The notes below the pieces were generated by a model, which was not told the origin of the DNA, made no database searches, and worked only from the letters and a program-made list of their open reading frames with translations. Shown piece after piece: positions 22,668-30,001 of a DNA stretch of 64,000 bases. The position numbers were made by a program, and so were the translations under genes. Each line of letters begins with the position of its first letter. Within the stretch, counting starts at the first letter, position 1. Source of the DNA: Sporosarcina sp. NCCP-2716 (GTDB lineage: Bacteria > Bacillota > Bacilli > Bacillales_A > Planococcaceae); NCBI RefSeq assembly GCF_023707985.1, contig NZ_BRCF01000011.1:24174-88173 (forward strand), given 5' to 3'.

Positions 22668-23260
22668 AGTTCACGCCGCCCTTCCAGCGCCTTCGACAGC
22701 GTCACTTCGTCCGCGTATTCGAGGTCTCCGCCGACTGGCAGGCCATGAGCGATACGGGTCGTCGTGATGCCCGACGGTTTGACGAGCCGGGAAATGTACA
22801 TCGCGGTCGCCTCGCCTTCAATCGTCGGATTGGTTGCGAGGATCAGCTCCTGCACTTCATCATCCTGCAGGCGCTTCAGCAAGTCCGGCACGTTGATGTC
22901 TTCCGGACCAATGCCATCCATCGGGGAAATCGCCCCATGCAGGACGTGATAGAGTCCGTTGTAATCGCGCATCTTCTCCATCGCGATGACATCTTTCGGA
23001 TCCTGCACGACACAGATCAGCGAACGGTCGCGCGATGTATCCTGACAAATGTGGCACGGATCGATGTCGGTAATATGGCCGCACACACTGCAGAACCGCA
23101 AATTCCGCTTCGCGTCAACGAGCGCCTTCGCGAAGTCGAGCACGGTGTCTTCTTTCATGCTTAACACAAAAAACGCCAGACGGCCCGCAGTTTTCGGGCC
23201 GATGCCTGGCAGTTTCATGAAACTGTCGATCAGTTTGGAGATCGGTTCTGGATAATGCAT
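22664..23260 (-). CDS. recR: Recombination mediator RecR
   Basis: A 198-aa RecR, which with RecO/RecF loads RecA on gapped DNA. The helix-hairpin-helix [17 protein letters not shown] is at residues 18-34, the zinc finger [16 protein letters not shown] at about 57-72, and the Toprim core [16 protein letters not shown] near 80-95. It is downstream of ebfC and dnaX as in most bacteria. Length is standard. Confidence 0.97.
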   Translation of the reverse strand: MHYPEPISKLIDSFMKLPGIGPKTAGRLAFFVLSMKEDTVLDFAKALVDAKRNLRFCSVCGHITDIDPCHICQDTSRDRSLICVVQDPKDVIAMEKMRDYNGLYHVLHGAISPMDGIGPEDINVPDLLKRLQDDEVQELILATNPTIEGEATAMYISRLVKPSGITTTRIAHGLPVGGDLEYADEVTLSKALEGRREL

Positions 23261-23271
23261 AAGTCTGCCTC

Positions 23272-23592
23272 CTAGAACATCCCTGGCAGGTTCAATCCTT
23301 TCGTGAATTGCCCCATCGTGGAGTTCGTTAATTCATCCGCTTTTTCCATCGCGTCATTCGTTGCGACGATAATCAGGTCCTGCAGCATTTCCGCATCTTC
23401 TGGATCGATGACAGACGGATCCACGACGACGTCGACCACTTTCTTGTCGCCCGATACGATGACTTTCACCATACCGCCGCCAGCTGTCCCTTCCAGGCGC
23501 TCGTCACCCAGTTTCTCCTGAGCCTCCGCCATCTGTTTCTGCATCTTCTGCATCTGCTTCATCATACCTTGCATATTTCCCATACCACGCAT
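23272..23592 (-). CDS. ebfC: YbaB/EbfC nucleoid-associated protein
   Basis: A 106-aa YbaB/EbfC protein, a small DNA-binding dimer. The N-terminal methionine/glutamine-rich helix ([19 protein letters not shown]) and the central [20 protein letters not shown] are typical. It sits between dnaX and recR in the conserved trio and has AGGAGG upstream of the ATG at 23592. Confidence 0.95.
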   Translation of the reverse strand: MRGMGNMQGMMKQMQKMQKQMAEAQEKLGDERLEGTAGGGMVKVIVSGDKKVVDVVVDPSVIDPEDAEMLQDLIIVATNDAMEKADELTNSTMGQFTKGLNLPGMF

Positions 23593-23616
23593 GTGAATTC
23601 CTCCTTGTCAGTTGTA

Positions 23617-25398
23617 TTACTCGTCATGGACGGTAATGAATTCCTTGCCGAACAGTTTTTCCGCTTCGGACACGATGCCGTCCTCTTCCGTCAGCTCCGC
23701 CCCTTCCAGGAACGCAGGCAGTTCTTCCTGCCCCGCAGGTTCAGAAGAGGCTCCCTCTCCTTCAGGACGGGTCTCCCCGGAAGACGGCTGTTTCGCCAGC
23801 CCGTTTTTACGGATGAAATCTTCCCTGACTTTCAGCCAGCCCTCTTCCGGCACGTAGACCACTTCATAGGCCTTGCCGGTCTGCTGGTGCAGCGCCTCGG
23901 CGAGCCCCGATCGGAGCGACGCATTCTCGGACGCCATCAGGCAGTGGATCTCATATTTGAATTTTAACACAAAGGCGCTATCCGACGCTGCGACCGGTTC
24001 GGTTTCTTCCAGCAGCGCCGAATGCGAACGCTGCATCGTCTGCATCATGCGCGCCCATTCTTCCCGGATCACCTGGATGTCCTGCTTCGTCGCAGCACTC
24101 AGCACCTGATGGACTTTGCCCGTCGGAATCTTATACGCCCGGGCATTGTTGGACGAGTTCTTGCGTGCTGCAGGTGCACGGTCTGCCGGCTGACCGGCCG
24201 CACCGCCATCTGCCAGCTGCTTCTGCAAGTCGCCCACCAGCCGTTCGAGACTGGCGATCTTCTGTTCGAGTTCCGCCGGGATGACGGTCCCTGCGCCCGT
24301 ACCGGACACCGCACCCTTCGTCTGAATCATCTTCAGCACGGCGGATTCGATGTAGACTTTCGCATGATTGGAGAACCGCATCTCCGACTGCGTCTCTCCC
24401 AGTATATCGATATACGCATAGAGCAGATCCGGATCGAAGTCCGCGGCGAGCGCAACGAACCGGTCGTCCCCGGAGATCGCTTCCAGCAGGTCGGTCAGTT
24501 CCGGAGCTGTATGGAGCAGCAGCAGATCCCGGAAGAAGGTGATCAGATCCTCCGCGAGTCGGGAGACGTCCTTGCCTTCCGCAATGAGCCGGTTCAGCAG
24601 CGTAAGCGCAGCACCCGCGTCTTTTGACTGCAGGGCGCAGGCCAGCTCGTAGAAGATGTCCTCGCCGACAGAACCGGTGACGAGCAGCGCTTCTTCCGCC
24701 GTCACCCGCTCCCCGCTGAAGGACACGACCTGATCGAGCATGCTGAGCGCATCCCGCATCCCGCCGGACGCTGCCTGCGCAATGACTTTCAAGGCGCTGT
24801 TGTCCGCTTCAATACCCGCTTCATCGAGCACGTACGCCATCCGCTCCATGATCTCCGCGGCAGTGATCGGCTTGAAATCGAACCGCTGGCAGCGGGAGAT
24901 GATCGTCAGCGGCAGCTTATGCGGTTCCGTCGTCGCCAGGATGAACACCGCGTGTGCTGGAGGCTCCTCGAGCGTCTTCAGCAGCGCGTTGAACGCCGAA
25001 TTCGACAGCATGTGCACTTCGTCGATGATGTAGACTTTGTATTTGGAGGAAGCGGGGGCATAACGAACCTTTTCGATAATGTCGCGCATTTCTTCGACAC
25101 GTGAATTGGAGGCAGCGTCAAACTCGATGACGTCCGTATTCGAGCCTTCCGTGATCGTCCGGCACGTCTCGCACGCATTGCATGGTTCCTTGGCCGGTCC
25201 GTTCTCACAGTTCAGCGCTTTCGCAAAAATCTTGGCGGCACTCGTCTTCCCGGTGCCTCGAGGTCCAGAGAATAGATAGGCGTGAGTGGTTTTGTTGTGG
25301 AGGAGAGCGTTTTGAAGTGTCTGTTTGACATGCCGCTGTCCTGACATCTCGTCGAATGTCTGAGGCCGGTACACCCGGTAGAAAGCTTGATAACTCAA
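23617..25398 (-). CDS. dnaX: DNA polymerase III subunits gamma/tau
   Basis: A 593-aa clamp-loader ATPase. The N-terminus SYQAFYRVYRPQTFDEMSGQ is typical; Walker A is GPRGTGKTSAAKIF (about 45-58), the zinc module CENGPAKEPCNACETC (about 64-79), Walker B/DExH IIDEVHML (about 123), and SRC in IISRCQRFDF. The long C-terminal tail (from about 370) is the tau-specific part. The start is TTG at 25398 with AAAGGGGAG seven bases upstream; the frame runs on to 25743 through the SRP RNA gene and that part is not coding. Confidence 0.96.
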   Translation of the reverse strand: MSYQAFYRVYRPQTFDEMSGQRHVKQTLQNALLHNKTTHAYLFSGPRGTGKTSAAKIFAKALNCENGPAKEPCNACETCRTITEGSNTDVIEFDAASNSRVEEMRDIIEKVRYAPASSKYKVYIIDEVHMLSNSAFNALLKTLEEPPAHAVFILATTEPHKLPLTIISRCQRFDFKPITAAEIMERMAYVLDEAGIEADNSALKVIAQAASGGMRDALSMLDQVVSFSGERVTAEEALLVTGSVGEDIFYELACALQSKDAGAALTLLNRLIAEGKDVSRLAEDLITFFRDLLLLHTAPELTDLLEAISGDDRFVALAADFDPDLLYAYIDILGETQSEMRFSNHAKVYIESAVLKMIQTKGAVSGTGAGTVIPAELEQKIASLERLVGDLQKQLADGGAAGQPADRAPAARKNSSNNARAYKIPTGKVHQVLSAATKQDIQVIREEWARMMQTMQRSHSALLEETEPVAASDSAFVLKFKYEIHCLMASENASLRSGLAEALHQQTGKAYEVVYVPEEGWLKVREDFIRKNGLAKQPSSGETRPEGEGASSEPAGQEELPAFLEGAELTEEDGIVSEAEKLFGKEFITVHDE

Positions 25399-25525
25399 CC
25401 GTCCGCTCCCCTTTCTGTCTGTTACGTCCGTTCCTTCCATTATAGCACAGCCGGTCAGAAAAAACGCCTGCGGGATGCACAGCCGCCGTTCGATAAAAAC
25501 AGCGGCACGGACACCTGCAGGCATG

Positions 25526-25567
25526 CAAACGCCCCCCACCCGAAACACGGGATGGGGGGCGTTTGCG
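25526..25567 (-). terminator. Long hairpin downstream of the SRP RNA
   Basis: Stem GCAAACGCCCCCCA / TGGGGGGCGTTTGC plus CCCG/CGGG with one bulge. No T run follows, so a terminator or RNA end-protection role for the SRP RNA transcript is inferred. Confidence 0.5.
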
Positions 25568-25574
25568 TATGTAT

Positions 25575-25845
25575 ACCGTGCACCTTCCTTCGACCGCCGC
25601 ACATAAGCGTTACTCTTGTCGTTGGCTCGATTTAGGCGACCCCGCGGCACATGAGAGAGTCCACTTAATGCTGCTTCCTTCCGGACCTGACATGGTTCGT
25701 GGGTTCCCATTGCGCAGGACCCAAATGTCAACACTACGTGCAAAAGGCAGACCCTACAATACGGACGGCCTCAGGAAAGGGATTCAGTCTTGCTAGAGCG
25801 GATTGCAAGTGACAGGGCACCGCTACCTCCCCACCTAGCACGGCA
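25575..25845 (-). ncRNA. scr: Signal recognition particle RNA, large Bacillus type (scRNA)
   Basis: About 271 nt. On the minus strand GCCGTGCTAGGTGGGGAGGT (Alu domain 5' part), CCTGTCACTTGCAATCCGCT, and the SRP54-binding apical part GGTCCGGAAGGAAGCAGCAT followed by CTCATGTGCCGCGGGGTCGC match the Bacillus SRP RNA, ending at GGTGCACGG as in that species. It assembles with Ffh for co-translational membrane targeting. It lies just upstream of dnaX, as in Bacillus. Ends are estimated from the promoter and from the remembered B. subtilis 3' end. Confidence 0.95.
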
Positions 25846-25851
25846 TCCTCC

Positions 25852-25880
25852 ATTATAGAGGGTGACCGAGGAAAAATCAA
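25852..25880 (-). promoter_or_regulatory. SRP RNA promoter
   Basis: Minus strand TTGATT (25875-25880), 17-bp spacer, consensus TATAAT (25852-25857); transcription would start at about 25845, right at the RNA's 5' end. Confidence 0.88.
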
Positions 25881-25924
25881 CTCGGAGCGCTGTACGGTAC
25901 AGGACCCCTTTTTTCGAAAATCTG

Positions 25925-25953
25925 TTGACTTCCGTTTTCCCGCTTGCTATAGT
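25925..25953 (+). promoter_or_regulatory. tRNA-Ser promoter
   Basis: TTGACT (25925-25930), 17-bp spacer, TATAGT (25948-25953), ending 17 bp before the tRNA. Confidence 0.85.
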
Positions 25954-25970
25954 AGTTCTTGTCCGATTAC

Positions 25971-26063
25971 GGAGGTATACCCAAGTCTGGCTGAAGGGAT
26001 CGGTCTTGAAAACCGACAGGGGTGTCAAAACCCGCGGGGGTTCGAATCCCTCTACCTCCTCCA
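25971..26063 (+). tRNA. tRNA-Ser(UGA)
   Basis: A 93-nt tRNA with CCA encoded. Acceptor stem GGAGGTA / TACCTCC; anticodon stem-loop GGTCTTGAAAACC gives anticodon TGA (reads UCN serine codons); the long variable arm CAGGGGTGTCAAAACCCGC is that of a serine tRNA; T loop TTCGAAT. Base 73 is T, where serine tRNAs normally carry G. It has its own promoter and terminator and marks the left edge of the accessory region. Confidence 0.96.
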
Positions 26064-26094
26064 TACATAAGCACGACCCTTTATATCATAGAAC

Positions 26095-26132
26095 AAGCTG
26101 TCCAGCCGAAGTATCCGGTGGACAGCTTTTTT
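26095..26132 (+). terminator. tRNA-Ser terminator
   Basis: Stem AAGCTGTCCA / TGGACAGCTT followed by TTTT, 30 bp past the tRNA. Confidence 0.9.
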
Positions 26133-26271
26133 CAATTCGTAAATCTGTCTTAAATTAAACATCACCTGTCTCAAACGGCATGCAGAATACAAGGCTACGC
26201 ATTCACCAAAGATGCTATAACGGCGAATAGGTCATCTGGTTTTCCAGGACGCGGTATACGAGCATGCAGGA

Positions 26272-26604
26272 TCACTTTTCAAGAGAATAGAGGTCGATCA
26301 CTTGATCAGCCGTCATGGGCTTATCGAATGGGAGATACCGGCTGTACACTTCTTTGAAATCAATATTACCCTCAAAGTCGTCCATCAATTCGAAGGTGTC
26401 CAAGATTTTAACTAAACTCCATGTCGTCTGCCCCCTATCAGCGTTTTCATAAGTAACATCAACAAAATGACCGTAAATTTTCTGTTGTATCTCAGAGGGA
26501 TTTTTCACTTTTACCAATACAATACTTTCCTCAAACGTCTTACTTGCACGCATATTCGGCCTCACAGTTGATTCTAAGAGCAACTTTACTGAATAGATAC
26601 CCAT
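26272..26604 (-). CDS. DUF4288-like small protein
   Basis: A 110-aa cytosolic protein starting MGIYSVKLLLESTVRPN. The opening YSVKLL and FEESIVLVKV in the first 35 residues resemble DUF4288 proteins of Firmicutes, which have no known role; the rest (W in TTWSLVKILDTFELMD, about residue 64-79) is acidic. ATG at 26604 is chosen because GAGGAG lies seven bases upstream; two other in-frame ATGs precede it. It is the last gene of the minus-strand run that begins with the short hydrophobic peptide at 29.9 kb, so it may be part of that regulon. Family call is tentative. Confidence 0.6.
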   Translation of the reverse strand: MGIYSVKLLLESTVRPNMRASKTFEESIVLVKVKNPSEIQQKIYGHFVDVTYENADRGQTTWSLVKILDTFELMDDFEGNIDFKEVYSRYLPFDKPMTADQVIDLYSLEK

Positions 26605-26660
26605 GCTCATTCTCCTCATACCTCAATACATTCTGCAACGCTAATTTCTCTCCATTACAT

Positions 26661-27263
26661 TCAAAAGTGAAAGGGACTTACTTGTTCAATAATAAACCCG
26701 ACTACAAACGAAAGAACGATAACAATTGCCATTTGTTTAGGGCTTCTATAAAATATCAGAGCTAAAATAAAATACATAATAAGTTCTTCAATATAATTCA
26801 AGTGAATATAAAACAGACCCATTCCTAAAGACAAGCTCAACATTAACCCCATAGGCAGGGCTGGTAAGAGAAGAGAACGACGTTCATTGTTTTTAGCCTC
26901 CCATGCAATCATCGCAAACAGAGGCGAAGCGATTGCTAAGGCACCCCAAATTATCAGGTATCTAAAAGGGAAAAACCCAAATAGATAAGCAGAATATAAA
27001 TAGTAGGTAAACAGCATTGCAACAAAGAATAGAAAGGTATTAATAGCAGATTCAACAAATGTCTTACTGAATGCAGCTATAAACGTTGCAAGTAATACCC
27101 AAATTCCTAGCCTTGTAGACAAATCACCAAAATAACTTAGAGCTTCCAGCCACATATCGCCTTCCTCTACGGCTATATTATCTAAGTATTTAGACGCTAA
27201 TCCAAAGAAAGCGCCTAGAGTAATGAAAATTACAAATTCCGGTAACTTATATTTTATTATCAC
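26661..27263 (-). CDS. Multi-pass membrane protein of unknown function
   Basis: About 200 aa with six or seven predicted hydrophobic helices (for example FVIFITLGAFFGLA near residue 10, LGIWVLLATFIAAF near 50, FLFFVAMLFTYYLYSAYLFGF near 75, YLIIWGALAIASPLFAMIA near 100, and three more before the C-terminus FVVGFIIEQVSPFHF). I do not recognise the family. The GTG at 27263 is used (AGAGAGG ten bases upstream); a TTG at 27290 has no ribosome site. Lying third behind a secreted protein and a membrane-anchored protein, it could be an immunity or export component; that is inference from position only. Confidence 0.6.
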   Translation of the reverse strand: MIIKYKLPEFVIFITLGAFFGLASKYLDNIAVEEGDMWLEALSYFGDLSTRLGIWVLLATFIAAFSKTFVESAINTFLFFVAMLFTYYLYSAYLFGFFPFRYLIIWGALAIASPLFAMIAWEAKNNERRSLLLPALPMGLMLSLSLGMGLFYIHLNYIEELIMYFILALIFYRSPKQMAIVIVLSFVVGFIIEQVSPFHF

Positions 27264-27388
27264 TGCACTGACACCTCTCTTTAAGTCCAAATTGAATTCA
27301 TAGAATCACTGATAATCCTATAATAAAAAGTATTCTCAACATTCCAACGTTCCTCATTTTAAATGACTCACTGTAACTAAGAGTTTAG

Positions 27389-29023
27389 TTAATTATTCTT
27401 TCTTCCTTGATTACCTTTTAGTTTTAAAAGTGATAGATAGCTATAAATAGAGGATATATCTAATATAGCAGTATCTCCTTGTATTAGAAGCATGTCACCA
27501 TTTCTTCTAACCTTATAAAAATGATTTATTTTATTTTTATCCAATTCTTCTCCCATGGAAGACTTTAAAAGTTGGTAAAGAAAGAATGTTTTTTGATTCA
27601 TTTCATATACATTGCTTTCCAAAAAGCTTTTGTGCTGTTCCCACAAGCTATTTAGCTTGGATTTATCAGTACTATATGTAAAATACAGATCCAATCCAGA
27701 GACCAACCCCCAAACATCATTTTCGCTACTATATTTTTCTACTTCGGATTTCAAGTTACTCATTTGTCTTTCGTCTAGTGTATAACCTAATATCGAGCCA
27801 GCGATAAAATGATAATAGTTTTCTACCAATTTAGTTTCATACATTAATCCCTGTTTTATACTCCTGATTCTTTCTTGAGGGAATGGAATGTTATGTAACT
27901 TATAAAATAATACTTGATAATACATTTCTGTTTGTGAGGAAGTAGGATTGGTTGTTTCAATAACTTTTTTTATATAATGTGATAAATCTTTACTTCCGGA
28001 CTCAATTAAGAAATTTGTTATGATATGCCATTCGATCATTTCAATTAAATTATCGTCTTCAATAACAACCAAAGGTGCTAAGACTTCTTTATGTTCATTT
28101 ATAACAGTGAAATATTTATTTATTTGAATTCTGTAATCATTATTTAGTCTACCTTCATATAGCATAAGAAACTTCAATTCATAAAATAAATCCTGCAAAT
28201 TAAAGGTTCGATTCATTTTATTTTTAATATTCCCGAGGCTAACTTCATTAACACTATAAGGTTTGTCTAATAAAATGCTTATCCAGTATAAATTATATAC
28301 CGTTTGAGGGTCGTTAAAATATTCTAATTTTACATTTTTCAACAAGTTAACAGCAATATTCATTATTTCTTCTGGAACTTTATCTTTATTATCTTTTTTT
28401 TCATTTAACATCAAGTACCAGTACAAATAATAAATTAAATTTTCATTGTCTCTTTCTTCAACAATAAACTGATATAATATGTCCATTGATTTACTATCTT
28501 GGTTCTCTAAAAAATTTGCTAAATAATATATGATATATGGACTTGCTTCACTAAGACAGCGCGAACAATTTAGCTGTTCATTCATGTCTAGACTTAGTCT
28601 TTTTTTAACAGATTGTGAAACTTGCTCCTTGTTTATCTTTAATGTATCTAGATAGGCATAAAAAAAAGGATTCTCATCAAGTTGCGTTATTAAAGATTCG
28701 TTAAACTTATTAAGTAAATCATCATTGATGTCGTTTTCCAGCATTGCATTTATTTTAATATAGTAGTATGTTTGGTCTAAACTTTGCTCGTTTAAATCTA
28801 CTCGTAACGAAGTAAATTCACCTTCCTTTTCGTACATATTGTTAAGGAAAGAAAACAGGCCAGTTTGTTTAATATAATTTGTACTTCTCATTGCCTCTTT
28901 ATTATTATATGCTGCATATGTTTCAAGAGATACATTTTTTTGAGTATTTATTGCAAAGAAAATTACAACAGCTAATGTGAGAATTATAATTAACGTTAGT
29001 TGTAAAAAGTAATTTTTTTTCAT
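27389..29023 (-). CDS. Membrane-anchored helical protein of unknown function
   Basis: A 544-aa protein with one N-terminal hydrophobic segment (about 7-25, LQLTLIIILTLAVVIFFAIN) that should anchor it with the rest outside the cell. The remainder is AT-rich, helical and without a motif I know; a CSRC pair occurs near residue 153-156. GTGGAG lies eight bases before the ATG at 29023. It follows the secreted-protein gene by 84 bp, with an attenuator-like hairpin between them. A role as immunity, sensor or processing partner of the secreted protein is possible but not shown. Confidence 0.65.
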   Translation of the reverse strand: MKKNYFLQLTLIIILTLAVVIFFAINTQKNVSLETYAAYNNKEAMRSTNYIKQTGLFSFLNNMYEKEGEFTSLRVDLNEQSLDQTYYYIKINAMLENDINDDLLNKFNESLITQLDENPFFYAYLDTLKINKEQVSQSVKKRLSLDMNEQLNCSRCLSEASPYIIYYLANFLENQDSKSMDILYQFIVEERDNENLIYYLYWYLMLNEKKDNKDKVPEEIMNIAVNLLKNVKLEYFNDPQTVYNLYWISILLDKPYSVNEVSLGNIKNKMNRTFNLQDLFYELKFLMLYEGRLNNDYRIQINKYFTVINEHKEVLAPLVVIEDDNLIEMIEWHIITNFLIESGSKDLSHYIKKVIETTNPTSSQTEMYYQVLFYKLHNIPFPQERIRSIKQGLMYETKLVENYYHFIAGSILGYTLDERQMSNLKSEVEKYSSENDVWGLVSGLDLYFTYSTDKSKLNSLWEQHKSFLESNVYEMNQKTFFLYQLLKSSMGEELDKNKINHFYKVRRNGDMLLIQGDTAILDISSIYSYLSLLKLKGNQGRKNN

Positions 29024-29061
29024 TTTACAGTCTCCACCTAAAAACTATGATTATTAATCTA

Positions 29062-29097
29062 AAGAAACCCTGTAAGGTCCTTATACCATTACAGGAT
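29062..29097 (-). terminator. Attenuator-like hairpin between secreted-protein gene and its downstream neighbour
   Basis: Minus strand stem CCTGTAA(T)GGT / ACC(T)TACAGG followed by GTTTCTTT. It would let part of the transcripts end after the secreted-protein gene, giving more effector than downstream protein. Confidence 0.6.
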
Positions 29098-29107
29098 TTC
29101 TAGCGAT

Positions 29108-29722
29108 TTACTTCGTGACAGTTGCCTGACTGTTAATGGCAGCTTTTTTAACCACTTTATTACCCCACACTGAAGCTTCATTCGTTAAAGTAACCTTCCT
29201 CCAGTCACCTTGTACTGCTAAATTTGATTTATATGATGCGTCTTTTTGGGATTTTGTATTTTGATAATACTTGCTTGCTGTTTTTGCTGTTGTGGTAGTT
29301 TTTGTTGTGGAGGCACTCACACTTCCTCCGGAGGTACTTATTGTAACTGAAGCCGTTTTAGATGTGCTATTAGATTCAATAGTGGCGAACCACTGTGTTT
29401 TAATATTCTGATGATCGGTTTTATTGTAATTTGCCGATACCTGATAATCAATTAAACCATTAGAATGTATACTGCTTAGCCATGTATTACTTGTAAGAGT
29501 GCCACCAGTATCGGTCTTGATAGATCTAGCATCCGCTGCATAAGTTTCTACCATTCCCTCTGTACCGTGCTTTGGCAATAGCGAAGGTAAGGAGTTGTTT
29601 TTTGCAACAGCAACAGTTGGCTCAGAATCTAACTCCTCTGCCAGAACTCCGTTACTCAAGCCTAAAGTCAAACTGCTAATTAGTAGTAATCCACTTACTT
29701 TTTTATAAAATGATGATTTCAT
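29108..29722 (-). CDS. Secreted protein, candidate pheromone-controlled effector/bacteriocin
   Basis: A 204-aa precursor. Residues 1-28 (MKSSFYKKVSGLLLISSLTL...VLA) are a clear Sec signal peptide, cut probably before EELDSEP. The mature part is about 176 aa, rich in Ser, Thr, Asn and Lys, with a low-complexity stretch of Thr/Ser/Ala (SASTTKTTTTAKTASK, near residue 140-155), predicted mostly beta-strand, no cysteine, no catalytic motif. ATG at 29722 has AAGGGG ten bases upstream. It is the first longer gene behind the 17-codon hydrophobic peptide and the divergent Rgg regulator. A resemblance to secreted high-mass bacteriocins (geobacillin-26 type) is only an idea from size, export and context. 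Confidence 0.7.
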   Translation of the reverse strand: MKSSFYKKVSGLLLISSLTLGLSNGVLAEELDSEPTVAVAKNNSLPSLLPKHGTEGMVETYAADARSIKTDTGGTLTSNTWLSSIHSNGLIDYQVSANYNKTDHQNIKTQWFATIESNSTSKTASVTISTSGGSVSASTTKTTTTAKTASKYYQNTKSQKDASYKSNLAVQGDWRKVTLTNEASVWGNKVVKKAAINSQATVTK

Positions 29723-29836
29723 TTTTGATTTGCCCCTTTTCTGTTTTAATATTGGTGTCTGTGTTGGTATTATGACTGTCACTAATACACATAGCATTTA
29801 ATTGAGTAAAGATTAGTAAATATCCTTTATTCTTAA

Positions 29837-29890
29837 TCAACCACCCCCAATAAACCAAATATCTAATAGAGAAATTATAATTCCGGTCAT
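29837..29890 (-). CDS. Short hydrophobic peptide (SHP-like pheromone precursor)
   Basis: A 17-codon frame, MTGIIISLLDIWFIGGG, with a strong ribosome site (AAAGAGGTGG, core 29896-29901) five bases before the ATG. The C-terminal DIWFIGGG has the pattern of streptococcal SHP pheromones (SHP2/SHP3 end DILIIVGG and DIIIIVGG), preceded by a hydrophobic stretch as in those precursors. It is divergent from an Rgg-family regulator gene starting 112 bp away, which is the arrangement of rgg/shp pairs in Streptococcus. Export, cleavage to an 8-mer and re-import are inferred from that family; nothing here shows them directly. Confidence 0.72.
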   Translation of the reverse strand: MTGIIISLLDIWFIGGG

Positions 29891-29908
29891 GACATCCACC
29901 TCTTTCAG

Positions 29909-29936
29909 ATTATGTATTAATTCCACTCTTTGTCAT
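29909..29936 (-). promoter_or_regulatory. Candidate shp promoter
   Basis: Minus strand ATGACA (29931-29936), 16-bp spacer, CATAAT (29909-29914). The -35 box is the reverse complement of, and overlaps, the rgg -35 box. The predicted start is very close to the peptide's ribosome site, so the assignment is tentative. Confidence 0.45.
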
Positions 29937-29958
29937 TCTACTTCAATTTGGTTACAAT
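29930..29958 (+). promoter_or_regulatory. rgg promoter
   Basis: TTGTCA (29930-29935), 17-bp spacer, TACAAT (29953-29958), about 44 bp before the GTG start of the regulator. Confidence 0.75.
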
Positions 29959-30001
29959 AAATTAAAACAGTCGTAAATGACTATAAACGGAGAGATGATA
30001 G

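Noticed and set aside
25468..25522. Second hairpin after the SRP RNA (CCTGC...GCAGG) as a riboswitch
   Set aside because: Just a GC-rich inverted repeat before dnaX, without conserved riboswitch motifs.
25399..25743. N-terminal extension of DnaX
   Set aside because: The frame stays open by chance through the SRP RNA 3' region; the TTG at 25398 has the ribosome site and the family N-terminus.
27298..27357. Second short hydrophobic peptide gene (19 codons, MRNVGMLRILFIIGLSVIL) before the multi-pass membrane protein
   Set aside because: No good ribosome site and no Gly-Gly end; kept out of the feature list, but it could be checked together with the SHP-like gene.
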